The position numbers and the translations under genes were made by a program. A stretch of 64,000 nt of DNA from Chelonoidis abingdonii (Eukaryota > Chordata > Testudines > Testudinidae): positions 61,965,857 through 62,029,856 of the forward strand of contig NC_133773.1 of the NCBI RefSeq assembly GCF_003597395.2. Reading direction: 5' to 3'. Below the pieces are notes generated by a model that saw nothing but the letters and a program-made list of their open reading frames with translations, was not told the origin of the DNA and ran no database searches. Positions 19,088 to 29,640 of this stretch are shown here, piece by piece (position 1 is the first letter of the stretch; each line of letters opens with the position of its first letter).

Positions 19088-20985
19088 TAATACATTTTCT
19101 ATTCCAACCCCGAAGGACTGGGAGAGTAGCTGAAACAAGAGTCAGTTATTTGCATTATCCAGGAAGGAGTATTGCAACAAAAGATGAAGAGCGAAATACA
19201 TTAGATAAAATCACAACAATCACTGTTTTCGCATGGAATAGTTATAATCTTCTCTTGTGTGCAGTACTTTTCTTAAGATCATGATGGCCAAACTTAATTA
19301 GCACTAGTGCAGCTATTGAGCCTGCGGGTGTCACAATAAGCGCACGTGTAGAACTTAATGAAGGGTTGAGAGAGCATGAAATGGAAATATCCTTCTCACA
19401 TATCTTGCATGTTTTCAGAAATGTCTGTAACAACCAAAGCTGTAATTAGAACGACATGTTTAATTAGACCAAAATATGCGCTGTCTACTAAAATGTGCAT
19501 CTCAAATAAATTATTTTATAGCAAGGTGTGACTTAGTTCACAGCAAGATGATGATTACCATATTTTATATGTGGAAGACCATTTTAAAACTCAATTAATT
19601 AAAAAAACAAAAAAATAAGCGTGCTTGCTGTTTGGACATAGTTTTAGAACAGGCTGTTGCATGAGAAATATGTTAACTGTGGGCTCCACTCGCACCATTT
19701 CATTTTATGGGATCATAAAACAAAATTAAATGCTAGCACTAAAAGACAGGCACTAATAATCTGCTTTGTTTGCATTTAAAGTCAAGAATACAGATTTTTA
19801 TCCCATTTCATTTAGCGTGGACCTTGTTATATCAATTACATGTGTCTGCTTGCGTAGGCATAATATTGATTTTGGAGGAACCTGAAAAATGTATTTTGCA
19901 TAAAGCACACAAGATGTTCTTTGAGTGAACAGAATCATTCAGGCCCTAATTAGTCCCAGCTTTGTGTGGGCACAGATGTGAACATGTTTGATATTGAATT
20001 TGATCTGAGAAAGCATGAGCACGGCTGCATTTCATATCTGCAAGGACTTTGATCATTAATTCCCTATTAGTATTTAAGTGACACTGCTGTCATTGCCTCA
20101 CATAGGAATGGCCCTGTGAATCTGCAGAGAGCTTAGATTCTTAGCTTCCTATACCACAAGGGTTCTGTATTACAAATGTTCTGCACTTGGAGCACCCAAT
20201 GAAATCTATGGCCTATGAGCACCAAAGACAGCCAGTTGATATTGGCTGTGAATGAGCTGATCAAAACCCAAATTGACAAGATGTGCCTCAGAGTAGGGCA
20301 CAAGTGAAGAGACTATTAAAATCCATACGATTGCTAAATCTCCATGACAGCATGACATAACCTGCCTCTAGTGCTGATATAGGTATAAGATAGCACCAAC
20401 CAATTGTAACAGATTAATCCAACCGGCTGTGACCTGAGTATCCAAAAACAAGGTTGAGCATTTGGCCTGTCTCTGGTTGTCCTCTCAAACAGCTCTGAGG
20501 CAGAGAGGGATTGAGCAGGCAGGGAAGGGGGCTGCTGAGTAGGTAGCACAGAGGGGAGCGAGAGGCTGCCATGCAGGAGATGCGTGTCTTAGCATGCCAG
20601 TGGCACTGCTCCTGTCTGGCTGCAGCCCTTTTCTGACCTGCACTCCCAGGCGGCCTGTTGGAGCTGGGGGTTTGCAAGTCCCTTGGGGCTGCTCACACTG
20701 AAGTCAAGCAGGGAGAACAGCGAGCAACGGGAGACAGGAGGAGAGGAGCGAATGGGGGCAGGGCCTTGAAGGAAGAGGTGGAGCAGAGTTGGGGCCTTGG
20801 GGGAAGAGGTGGGGCAGGATGTGTGGTTTTCAGACATTGGAAAGTTGGCCATCTCAGAGATGGATGGGAAACGTTGGGCCACAAACTTCTCAGGAGTCTT
20901 CCCAGCTAGTACTTGCTGCAGGATAGCAAAGACCTCCATAGCTCCTTGGAGTGAAAGACCAGTTCCAGACAGCCGCAAACATTGC
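19088..20985. other. Unique sequence
   Basis: Repeat-poor DNA, AT-rich up to about 20400 and GC-richer from 20600 to 20960. Open frames in the GC-richer part overlap on both strands and show no domain. Repeat-free DNA of this length is a place to look for conserved non-coding elements, but I cannot show any. Confidence 0.4.
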
Positions 20986-20993
20986 CTTGTCAA

Positions 20994-21708
20994 CAGGGCT
21001 GGATTAACTATCCTGTTGGCCTGGGGCTTTTAGATTTTCTGGGGCCCCTGAATACAAGTCTTTTCCCTAATTTAAAACAAAATGATCACAGTTATGGTAT
21101 CGAGGCTATTAACGCTATACTAAACTTACCTTTTAATTAACATAAAGCCATTCTGTGGTTACATTTCAGTCTTAAAACATGTAGAATATTGTTAAGTTAA
21201 TTCAAAATAGCCTACTTCTTTCTGGGAGAGAGTTTGGGTGCAGGAGGGGATTCTGACCTGGGCAGGGGGTTGGAATGCAGAAGGAGATGCGAGGTGCCGG
21301 CTCCGCTTGGGAGGTGCTTACCACAGACAGCTCCCGGCTGGTAGGGCAGCAGGGCTCAGGCAGGCTGCCTGCATGACATGGCCCCATGCTACTCCCAGAA
21401 GTGGCCGGCTGCTGGCATATCTCTGCACATCTCTGCATGCCTCACAAGTGCCACCCCCACAGCTCCCATTGGCTGGGAACTGGCCAATGGGAGCTGCGGG
21501 GACGGTGCTGGGGTCAGGTGCAGCATGCAGAGCCGCCTCCACCCCTCCTGCCAGGGGCTGCAGAGACATGCCAGCAGCTGGCTGCTTCCGGGAGCAGTCT
21601 GGGGCCACAGGATGCAGGCAGCCTGCCTGAGCCCTGCCGCACTGGGGCCCCCCCTTAGCCTGGGGCCCTGGGCTGCAGCCCCAAAGCCCCTGTGTTAATC
21701 TGGCCCTG
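20994..21708. mobile_element. hAT element (CAGGGCTGGATTAAC type) with perfect TSD
   Basis: Left end cagggctggattaac and right end gttaatctggccctg are inverted repeats with one mismatch. The flanks are cttgtcaa at 20986-20993 and 21709-21716, an exact 8-bp duplication. The first 240 bp are AT-rich and the rest GC-rich, including two short inverted segments (cagctcccattggctggg / ccaatgggagctg). The GC-rich half creates five overlapping open frames of 78-132 codons; none resembles a hAT transposase, so the 715-bp copy is non-autonomous. Confidence 0.9.
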
Positions 21709-21716
21709 CTTGTCAA

Positions 21717-23366
21717 AGATCTGTATAAACCAGTGCCTACTCTCGATGGCTAATGTACCCTCTTACCAGAACATTAGGTGGGGTGTCTGGTACAATGAAC
21801 AGTCCCCAGCCTCTGGCTCCTGATCCAGCCATGATCCTTCTGCCCCCGCAAACCATGGAACCCTCAATGCATGCAAAGACACTTCCACCAAACTAAAGGA
21901 AGAGATGCTACTGCTTAAGTGCAAAACATACACACACACTCCTACCAATGTAATGTTATTTCTGCTTCTTTCTAGCTTTCTGTGAGATTTTTTTGCAGGC
22001 ATGACATGGCCTGGGGTTCTTAAATTGTAAATCTGCTAAAATAGCTGTTTTGGACTAGCATTCTGGAAAAGAATAGTAATGAATGTTTTGAATAAGAGCT
22101 TTCTTCATGTCCATTCCACTTGAAACCTCTGCCCTCCCAGAACATTACTTTACTCATTCTTTATTTGAGGTTGAGCCCTAGAGAGGTCTAACCAAAGCTG
22201 AATATGTTAGTCATATTGGAACCTAGTTTTCTTTGTGGACAATTTTGGTTTGTGTTTGACTTGTTTCCTTATGGTAGAGAAATAAAGACATTCAAATTTG
22301 TGGGTTCATGGCACAGAAATAGGGAAGATAGAGTATTTATGTTTTTAATCTTTAAGGATGCTTGCAACATAATACTACTTTATTTCTTAAAATCCAGAAC
22401 TTTAACACACAAGAACCTAAAGCAGAGAGAAAGAGAATGCGGGCTGCTTCCTTAGGCAGAAATCTGCAGCTCACCTATCTTGCTCTAGGAAGGCTCTGGG
22501 CAGACTCGGATCACATGCTTCCCTACAGATCCCCCTACCTTGCAAGCAGGACCAGAAAAGTTCCTGATAATTTAAAATGGTAACTTATAATTTTAACATA
22601 GTTTTCACTACACCACAAAATTAAGTCCAGAGTTTGTGGAAAGTACTATCTTGATGTCCATGGAGCCTGAAGCCATCTAATTTTACCCCAGAACTGATAC
22701 AGTCAAGCAAGATCACAGCAGGTTTCCTTATGCTGCCTGAGCAATGTGCCTCAGAACTGACTTGAACAGTCTTTAGAGCTAAGGGTAATTGTTTCCCATT
22801 CTGTCCTTGGCCTCCCTGCTTAAAGTACTAAAATGAGAGCTAGTTAGCGCCAGTTGTGGTAATGGCTTTGGTGATGTGTGCCAGCTTAATAGATGGAAGC
22901 ACTGAGAAGCGGGAAGAAGAGGAAAGATGTCTCTGCCATAAGCCAGAGCAATAATCAAATCTTGGAACCAATTAATAACTTGCAGGTTGTTAATGAAAAT
23001 ACCCTTGGCAACCTGCACCTCTGCCTCTCATCTGCTCTCCCTGGTAGTAAAAAAAACAAAAACAATTGTATTTCATAGTTTTGGTAGATTGTGTCCCCTG
23101 GAATTCAGGGATGGGCATGGGCTCTGTCCAGGATGCTTTCCCTGGGTGCAACTTTTGTCAAGAGATGGCAGAAAGTCAGTAGAGTAATGGCTGGATTCGT
23201 GGGGGAGGCGGAGGGTAGGAAGCATGCTGCGCCCCAAAGGAGTCTTGCGCAGTACTTCTAACCCCACTAAAACTAATGGGGTTGCTTGGATTTTGTGCTT
23301 CAGAAGTGCCTTGTTTATTATTCTTACCTTTCTAGATAAAACAATGAGACATGGATGAGTCTTTTC
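21717..23366. other. Unique sequence
   Basis: Nothing recognised apart from ordinary base composition changes. Small open frames show no domain. Confidence 0.4.
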
Positions 23367-23410
23367 TCTCTCTCTCTCTCTCTCTCACACACTCACTCAC
23401 TCACTCACTT
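23367..23410. repeat. (CT)n-(CA)n-(CTCA)n microsatellite
   Basis: A run of about 22 bp of CT repeats passes into cacacact and then tcactcactcactcac. Compound simple repeat. Confidence 0.9.
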
Positions 23411-23598
23411 TACTAGCCATAATGGTTACAGATGAATTTTATTTTTCTGCTATTAATGTTCATAGAATGTGAGATCATATAGTACAATGCAGTTTGTCAC
23501 TAATCTGATAGTAACAAATACAATTTAATTGTATTATCTCCATTCTGGTCTACCAAATTAGACTGAGGTCACTGGCTAACATTTTTCTTTTATGTTAC

Positions 23599-24659
23599 TG
23601 TAATGTTCTATACCTTGAGGGAACACCCAGCACCGCCATGCTCATCCTTATAATATGATTGTGTGGTATCTAATGCAAAGTTTGTCATGTCGGGTGTCTT
23701 CAGAAAGCTCATGATGCACTGAGAACTGTTTGTTATAATAATGTTATAGCAATGTTATAGGTTGTAATTTCAGGTATATAGTTATGAGGCTGTGAATGTG
23801 TCCTCATGGCTTGAAGCAAGCCCAGGCAAAAACTCTTCAGAAGCAGAGGGGCAGTTCACACCTCATCAAGGCATGTATGGAACAAACCCAGCCCAGCCTC
23901 ATAGGAACAAAGGACACCGGCCTAGGCAATGACAAAGGATCAGTTTGGGACTGCAATGAGCTAATGCTCACCTGACTCTGAAGCAGTGGGGGCAAAGCCA
24001 AGAGGGAAGAAAGGGCATGATAAAAGGGAGAGACTTTGCCATGCTCTTCCTCTCTCTTCCACCTGCATCTACAGACACCACACCAAGTGACTGAAGTGCT
24101 GATCAAAGGGGAGAGCCTGGCTGAAGGGCGACTAGCCAGCCTGTGGTGAGAAGCATCTAAGTTTGTAAGGGCACTGAAAGTGTTAAGATCAGCTTAGAAT
24201 GCGTTTTGCTTTCATTTCATTTGACCAAATTCGACTTGTTATGCTTTGATTTATAATCACTTAAAATCTATCTTTGCAGTTAATAAATCTGTTTCTTTAT
24301 TCTACCTGAAGCAGTGCATTTGGTTTGAAGGGTGTCAGAGACTCCCCTTGGGATAACAAGCCTGGTACATATCACTTTCTTTGTTAAATTGACGAACTCA
24401 TATAAGCTTGCAGTTTCCACCGGGCGTAACTGGGCACTGCAAGACAGAGGTTCCTAGGGTTGTGTCTGGGACCAGACTTATTGGCTAGTGTCATTCGGTT
24501 GCACAATCAAAGGAGCAGCTTACATGCCAGAGGCTGTGTGTGAACCGCCCAGAAGTGGGGGTTCTCACAGCAGTGCAGGGTAAGGCTGGCTCCCAGAGTC
24601 AAGGATTAGAGTGACCTAGCAGATCACCGGTCCAGATAACACCAGAGGGGAACATCACA
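23599..24659 (+). mobile_element. Solo LTR, family A/C relative, with TSD
   Basis: The 1061-bp unit runs from tgtaatgttctatacc to ggggaacatcaca and is flanked by gttac (23594-23598) and gttat (24660-24664), a 5-bp duplication with one transition. A polyadenylation signal lies in 'gcagttaataaatctgt' near 24281, in the same context (atcacttaaaatctatcttt) used by related turtle LTRs; 2940-2990 in the first LTR is similar. No internal region remains. Confidence 0.8.
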
Positions 24660-24664
24660 GTTAT

Positions 24665-25187
24665 CTAAAATTTTCTCTAGACTGAATTGCAGTGAGCACT
24701 GCAGATTTCTTGAAAAGCATGTGTCAGGTTATTTGCGCCAATATGCATTTCATTTCAATGGAAAGGGTCCAGAAAGTAACACTGATTAGTGACAGAATTT
24801 TGGATTCGATCATTTTATTTGATTCCTTAAGGTAAGCGAAAATGACATGTAGAGTTAGAACATTTTCAATTGAAATTGGAAATGTTTTTAACGTCATCCA
24901 ATCTTTGTGAGAAATATCTAAAGGTTTGTCAGCACAGAGAGCTAACCAAAACTGTTGGATTATAACACAGAAACTTTCTTGGGGTTTGAACTCACCACAT
25001 TTGTGGGAGGTTTGATATAATACAGAGCAGCATTGCCTTATGCTACTGTACAGAGAAATGAGACAGCACTATTTACTAGGAAGATTGCAGATGGATTCTG
25101 CTACAGTAAATATGTGCCACAATAAACTGGGTGCCAAGTTCAGACCATTCTTGAGAACACAATCTTAGAGGTGAGGTTTTTGCATAG
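24665..25187. other. Unique sequence
   Basis: AT-rich, with no recognised element. Confidence 0.4.
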
Positions 25188-25400
25188 AACTGGGAGTCAG
25201 GAACTCTTCAGCTCATCTCCAGGCTCTGAACCAACTCCCACTGTGGCCTTCAGCAAGTCACTTACTCTCTTTGCCTCACCATCTCCACCTGTAAAACAGG
25301 CACAATAATATGTAGCTATCCACATAGTTGTGGTGCAGGTTGATTTAGATTTGAAGTATCATTCTGTTTATTGTGCTTCACGTCTAGGGTATATAATATG
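25188..25400 (+). mobile_element. MIR SINE
   Basis: Core phrases 'actgtggccttcagcaagtc', 'acttactctctttgcctcac' and 'ccacctgtaaaacaggcaca' identify a MIR. A decayed head (ctgggagtcaggaactcttc) and tail (ataataatatgtagctatcc) are visible. Confidence 0.75.
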
Positions 25401-26076
25401 TAATTTTATAAAATGGCCTCTGTTCCTCACTCTACACAGTTGAACATCATCTTTGCATCTAAAGTGAGCCTATAGAGTGATTATTTTATCGGTCCTATTC
25501 AAGAAATTATATTGCAAAAACCTCTGGCACATAATCTGCCCTTAATGAAGCCTGCCAGATCAGTTAACACAATTTGCGGGATGGCTTTTTCTGACCTCCC
25601 AGCTGGAGCCTTGACAAAGATTTTTGTATCAAAAACAAGTAAAGAAAGAGGCAGGCCTGTAGTCACAGGGGCAAGCAGTAATTTAAAACAATAAGGTAAG
25701 CCAGGCAGAGATAGAGATATGGTCTCCAGAAAGGATTATAATGAGGCCCTTGGGAGAAAAGAGACGGTAGTATCAGAAATGGAACAAAAATCAAGTGGGC
25801 AGACACTGTTTGAAAACAGAGCTAACGTTTGCAAAGATGCCTCGGATGAAGCTAAGAAAGGAGACAGGGCTAGAAATTTCTTCAGGAATGAATGGGTAAC
25901 ATTGTTCAAAAGTTTCATCCCATACCTCTCTCTATCCCTGAACAGATGCATGCGTACTATCCTGTGTTTAATACAGTTTTCATAATCATGATGACATGGG
26001 AAACAATATAAGGAACCGAGCACAAAGATGCCCAGGGGAGTGAATGTTTCCTTGTATAACCTTCAGATTCTTCTTT
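25401..26076. other. Unique sequence
   Basis: The Lys/Glu-rich open frame at 25719-25985 has no recognised domain and no clear splice sites. I do not call it a gene. Confidence 0.4.
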
Positions 26077-26084
26077 TCTTAGCT

Positions 26085-26738
26085 CAGTGGTCCCCAACAC
26101 GGTGCCTGTGGGTGCCATGGCGCCCGCCTCAGCTTTTATGTGCGCCTACCTAGTGCCCAGCAGGGGAGAGAAGCCGCGGCCCCGCGTCTGCCAGGGACCG
26201 AGAACTCCGGGGCCCGGAGGCTGCAGGTGCCAGTGTTCTCTGTCCCTGGCAGGCGCGGGGCTGCGGCTGCTCTGGGGCTGCGGGCGCCGGTGTTCTCGGT
26301 CCCCGGCAGGAGCCGGGCCGCAGCTTCTCTCTGACTTCTCTGGGGCTGCAGGCTTCATTCTATGTTAAAGTAAGAATAATAAATATATTTGGACCAGCCG
26401 TTCAACAATATTTTACTTTCTAAAAATAAATAAGATGAAAACTATTTATGATATTTACTTTGTAAAAGCTCCTTCATTTTGCTTACAGGTAGATAAAAAA
26501 GAGGAAACTCACAGGGTAAGGTGAAAGAGTAATTGCCGAATAATTTAATTAATACCTTTTACATGTAAAATTAACTTTTTTATCTTATGGATTCATATAT
26601 TATGTAATATTAAATATGATGTTTTCCATATTATTTAATGTACAAATACAAAATAAGCCTTGAAAAATTGTTGGCACCCGCCACACACTTCTGAAAACAC
26701 GAATGTGCTACTGTCTGCAAAAAGTTTGGGGACCACTG
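26085..26738. mobile_element. hAT element (CAGTGGTCCCCAA type) with perfect TSD
   Basis: Left end cagtggtccccaac and right end gtttggggaccactg are inverted repeats. The flanks are tcttagct at 26077-26084 and 26739-26746, an exact 8-bp duplication. The first 280 bp are very GC-rich and contain near-repeated units ('cagtgttctctgtccctggc' and 'gtgttctcggtccccggcag'); the rest is AT-rich. Arg/Pro/Gly-rich open frames in the GC-rich part are artefacts. 654 bp, non-autonomous. Confidence 0.9.
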
Positions 26739-26746
26739 TCTTAGCT

Positions 26747-27544
26747 ACATTTGTAGCCTGTAAGATTGCCATCATGTTGTTCAGTGAGCTGCATCAAATA
26801 AAGTCCAGGTTATTATGGCTTGATTACATATTCTCAGAGTCTGTTAACTGACAGAATAGTGTTTCAGATTTTGGGCTACCAAGAAGGATTTAGACTCCTA
26901 GAGTGAGCAAATTCCTTGCTGGGTCAAATGAATGGCAAGCCAAAGCTGCTGTATAAAATCTCTGTGTGTATTAACTTTGTCGCAAATATAAGTCCCTTTT
27001 TTCTTAGTTTAACTATCTTCTTGGTTGCCTCCTTAGCCAAGTGGCCTGCTGTCCAATCTGAATCAATTTCTAGATGGAGTTACCTAGAACAGGATTCTCT
27101 AGCTGTGTAAAAAGATCTATTGATGAAAAGTGCTATATATAAGAGCTAAGTATTATTATTATTTTATTAGTCGCTTCTCCAATGCATGAAAATGGTCACT
27201 GCTTTATGACTTTGGGGCTACCCTAGCTTCTGCTACTGTCATAAACTAATATGCTAGTGGGAGATTCAGTATAATGGAACTTGGCTCCACCACATCTCTG
27301 ACACTGATCCTTCCTCCTCCTTGTGCAGGGGAGAGTAAAAGGGAAGTGGGGAATCTGGTATGGGGGTAGTTATTGGGTCTTGGCCACATTTAGCATAGTG
27401 GAGCTTCCTTCTACACAGTGGGATGGTGGATTGGAGAATCTGTTCCATTAGGTTTAACAATGGGGCAGTTCGTCCATAAATATCCTGCTCTGGTACTTGA
27501 TAATCAGTCTGGGTAAGGTGTAGCTGCAATAGGTATCTGAACCT
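26747..27544. other. Unique sequence
   Basis: Nothing recognised. It borders the 5' side of a plus-strand CR1 whose exact start is unclear. Confidence 0.4.
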
Positions 27545-29545
27545 TCTTATTGAGGAAAATAGAAAGGAGCATAAATTCTGGCAAGTGAAGTTTAAAAATA
27601 TAATTAAGAAGGCCAAACAAGAATTTTAAGAACAGCTAGCCAAAGATTCAAAAAGTAACAGCAATTATTTTTAAAGTACATCAGAAGTAAGACATTTGCT
27701 AAACAACCAGTTTGGCCATTTGACGATAGAGATGCTAACAGAACACTCAAGGGGGATAAGACAGTTGTGGAGAAACTAAATGAATTCTTTGCATCAGTCT
27801 TCACAGCTGAGGATGTGATGAAGATTTCCCAACCTGAGCCATTCTTTGTAGGTGACAAATCTGAGGAACTGTCCCAGATTGAGGTGTCATTAGAGGAGGT
27901 TTTGGAATAAACTGATAAACAGTAATAAGTCACCTGGACCAGATATTATTCACCGAAGAGTTCTGAAGGAACTCAAATGTGAAATTGCAGAACTATGAAT
28001 TGTGGTATGTAACCTATCATTTAAATCAGCTTCTGTAGCAGATAACAGGAGGATAGCTAATTTTTTTAAAAGGCTCCAGAGGTGATCCCAGCAATTACAG
28101 TCCAGTAAGCCTAAATTTAGTAATGGGCAAACTGGTTGGAAACTATAGTAAAGAAAAGAATTGTAAGATATATAGATGAACACAATTTGTTGGGGAAGAG
28201 TCAACATGTTTTTTGTAAAGGGAAATCATGCCTCACCAATCTACTAGAATTCTCTGAGTGGCTTAACAAATATGTGAATAAGGGTGATCCAGTGGATATA
28301 GTGTACTTAGAGTTTCAGAAAGCCTTTGACAAGGTCCTTCACTAAAGACTCTTAAGCAAAGTAAGCTGTCCTGGGATAAGAGGGAAGGTAACTGGTTAAA
28401 AGATAGGAAACAAGGGTAGGAATAAATGGTCAGTTTTCAGAATGGAGAGAGGTAAATAGTGGTGTCCGTCATGGGTCTGTACTGGGATCAGTACTGTTCA
28501 ACATATTCATAAATGATGTAGAAAAAGAGGTAAACAGTAAGGTGGTAAAATTTTCAGATGATACGAAACTTTCAAGACAGTTAAGTCCAAAGCAGACTGT
28601 AGAGTTACAAAGGGACCTCACAGAATTGGGTGATTGGGCAACAAAATGGCAGATGAAATTCAATGTTGATAAATGCAAAGTACTGTACATTTGGAAACAT
28701 AATCCCAACTATACATATAAAATGATGGGGTCTAAATTAGCTGTTACCACTCAAGAAAGAGATCTTGGAGTCCTTGTGGATAGTTCTGAAAACATCCACT
28801 CAATGTGCAGCAGCAGTCAAAAAAGCCAACACAATGCAGGGAATCATTAAGAAAGGGATAGCTAATAAGACAGAAAATATCATGTTGCCTCTATATAAAT
28901 CCATGGTATGCCAAGATCTTGAATATTGCTTGCAGATGTGGTCACCCCATCTCAAAAAACATATATTGGTATTGTAAAAGGTACAGAAAAGGGCAACAAA
29001 AATGATTGGGGTATGGGACAGCCTCCATACAAGGAGAGATTAATAAGACTTGGACTTTTCAGCTTGGAAAAAATATGACTAAGGGGGGAAATGATAGATC
29101 TCTATGAAATCATAACTGGTGTGGAAAAAGTAAATAAGGAAGTGTTATTTTACTCCTTCTCACAGCACAAGATCCTAGGAGTCACCAAATGAAATTAATA
29201 GGCAGCAGATTTAAAACAAACAAAGTATTTCTTCACACAGTCAACTGGTGGATCTCTTTGACAGAGGATGTTGTAAAGGCCAAAACTATACCAGGGTTCA
29301 GAAAAGAACTGGATAAATTCATGGAGTATAGGTCCATCAATGGCTATTAGCCAGGATGGGCAGGGATGGTGTCTCTAGCTTCTGTTTGCCAGAAGCTGTG
29401 AATGAGCGACAGGGGATGGATCACTTGATGATTAACTTTTCTGTTCATTCCCTCTAAAGCACCTGGCATTGGCCACTGTCGGAAGTCAGAGTACTGGTCT
29501 AGATGGACCATTGGTCTGACCCAGTATGGCCATTTTTATATTCTA
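27545..29545 (+). mobile_element. CR1 LINE, 5'-truncated, about 2 kb
   Basis: CR1 ORF2 sequence in three frames is followed by a 3' end reading 'ctagatggaccattggtctg' and 'acccagtatggccatttttatattct'. It includes the spacer between endonuclease and reverse transcriptase (KKAKQEF near 27610), the RT (28136-28850) and the C-terminal region. The 5' endonuclease is missing. Many frameshifts and stops make it dead. It is in the opposite orientation to the CR1 copies at 8-10 kb and 40-41 kb. Confidence 0.85.
28136..28977 (+). pseudogene. CR1 reverse transcriptase remnant
   Basis: Readable blocks: an RT N-terminal part with QHVFCKGKSCLTNLLEF, then motif A in the form VDIVYLEFQKAFDKV, where the first catalytic Asp of the usual YLDF is Glu; then, after a frameshifted gap, the FxDD block as VKFSDDTKLSR, which keeps both Asp residues; then WQMKFNVDKCKVLYI, RDLGVLVDSS, and finally GIANKTENIMLPLYKSMV plus LEYCLQMWSPHLKK. 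The blocks fall in at least three open segments (28136-28345, 28542-28850, 28765-28977), so the gene is broken by frameshifts. In life this protein primes reverse transcription at the target and would also mobilise the CR1-tailed SINE. Confidence 0.85.
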
Positions 29546-29555
29546 ATCCCATGTT

Positions 29556-29640
29556 GTATGCAGTGTTGTTTTAGCCATGTTGGTACAAGGAGCTTAGAGA
29601 GAGAAGGCAGGTGAGGTAATATATTTTAAAGCAATATTTT
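29556..29640 (+). mobile_element. Short PLE-type tail fragment (second family)
   Basis: The phrase 'gttttagccatgttggtac' followed by 'gagagagaaggcaggtgagg' and 'taatatattttaaa' resembles another dispersed reptile repeat whose end has the same plan as the PLE tails. The ribozyme-like part is not present. It lies just after the CR1 3' end. Family assignment is from memory and weak. Confidence 0.35.

Noticed and set aside
21202..21716. Overlapping long open frames on both strands (up to 132 codons)
   Set aside because: They lie inside a GC-rich non-autonomous hAT with a perfect 8-bp duplication; the frames overlap on both strands and show no transposase motif.
25719..25985. 88-codon Lys/Glu-rich frame as a possible exon
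   Set aside because: No known domain, no clear splice signals, antisense strand also open over the same interval.
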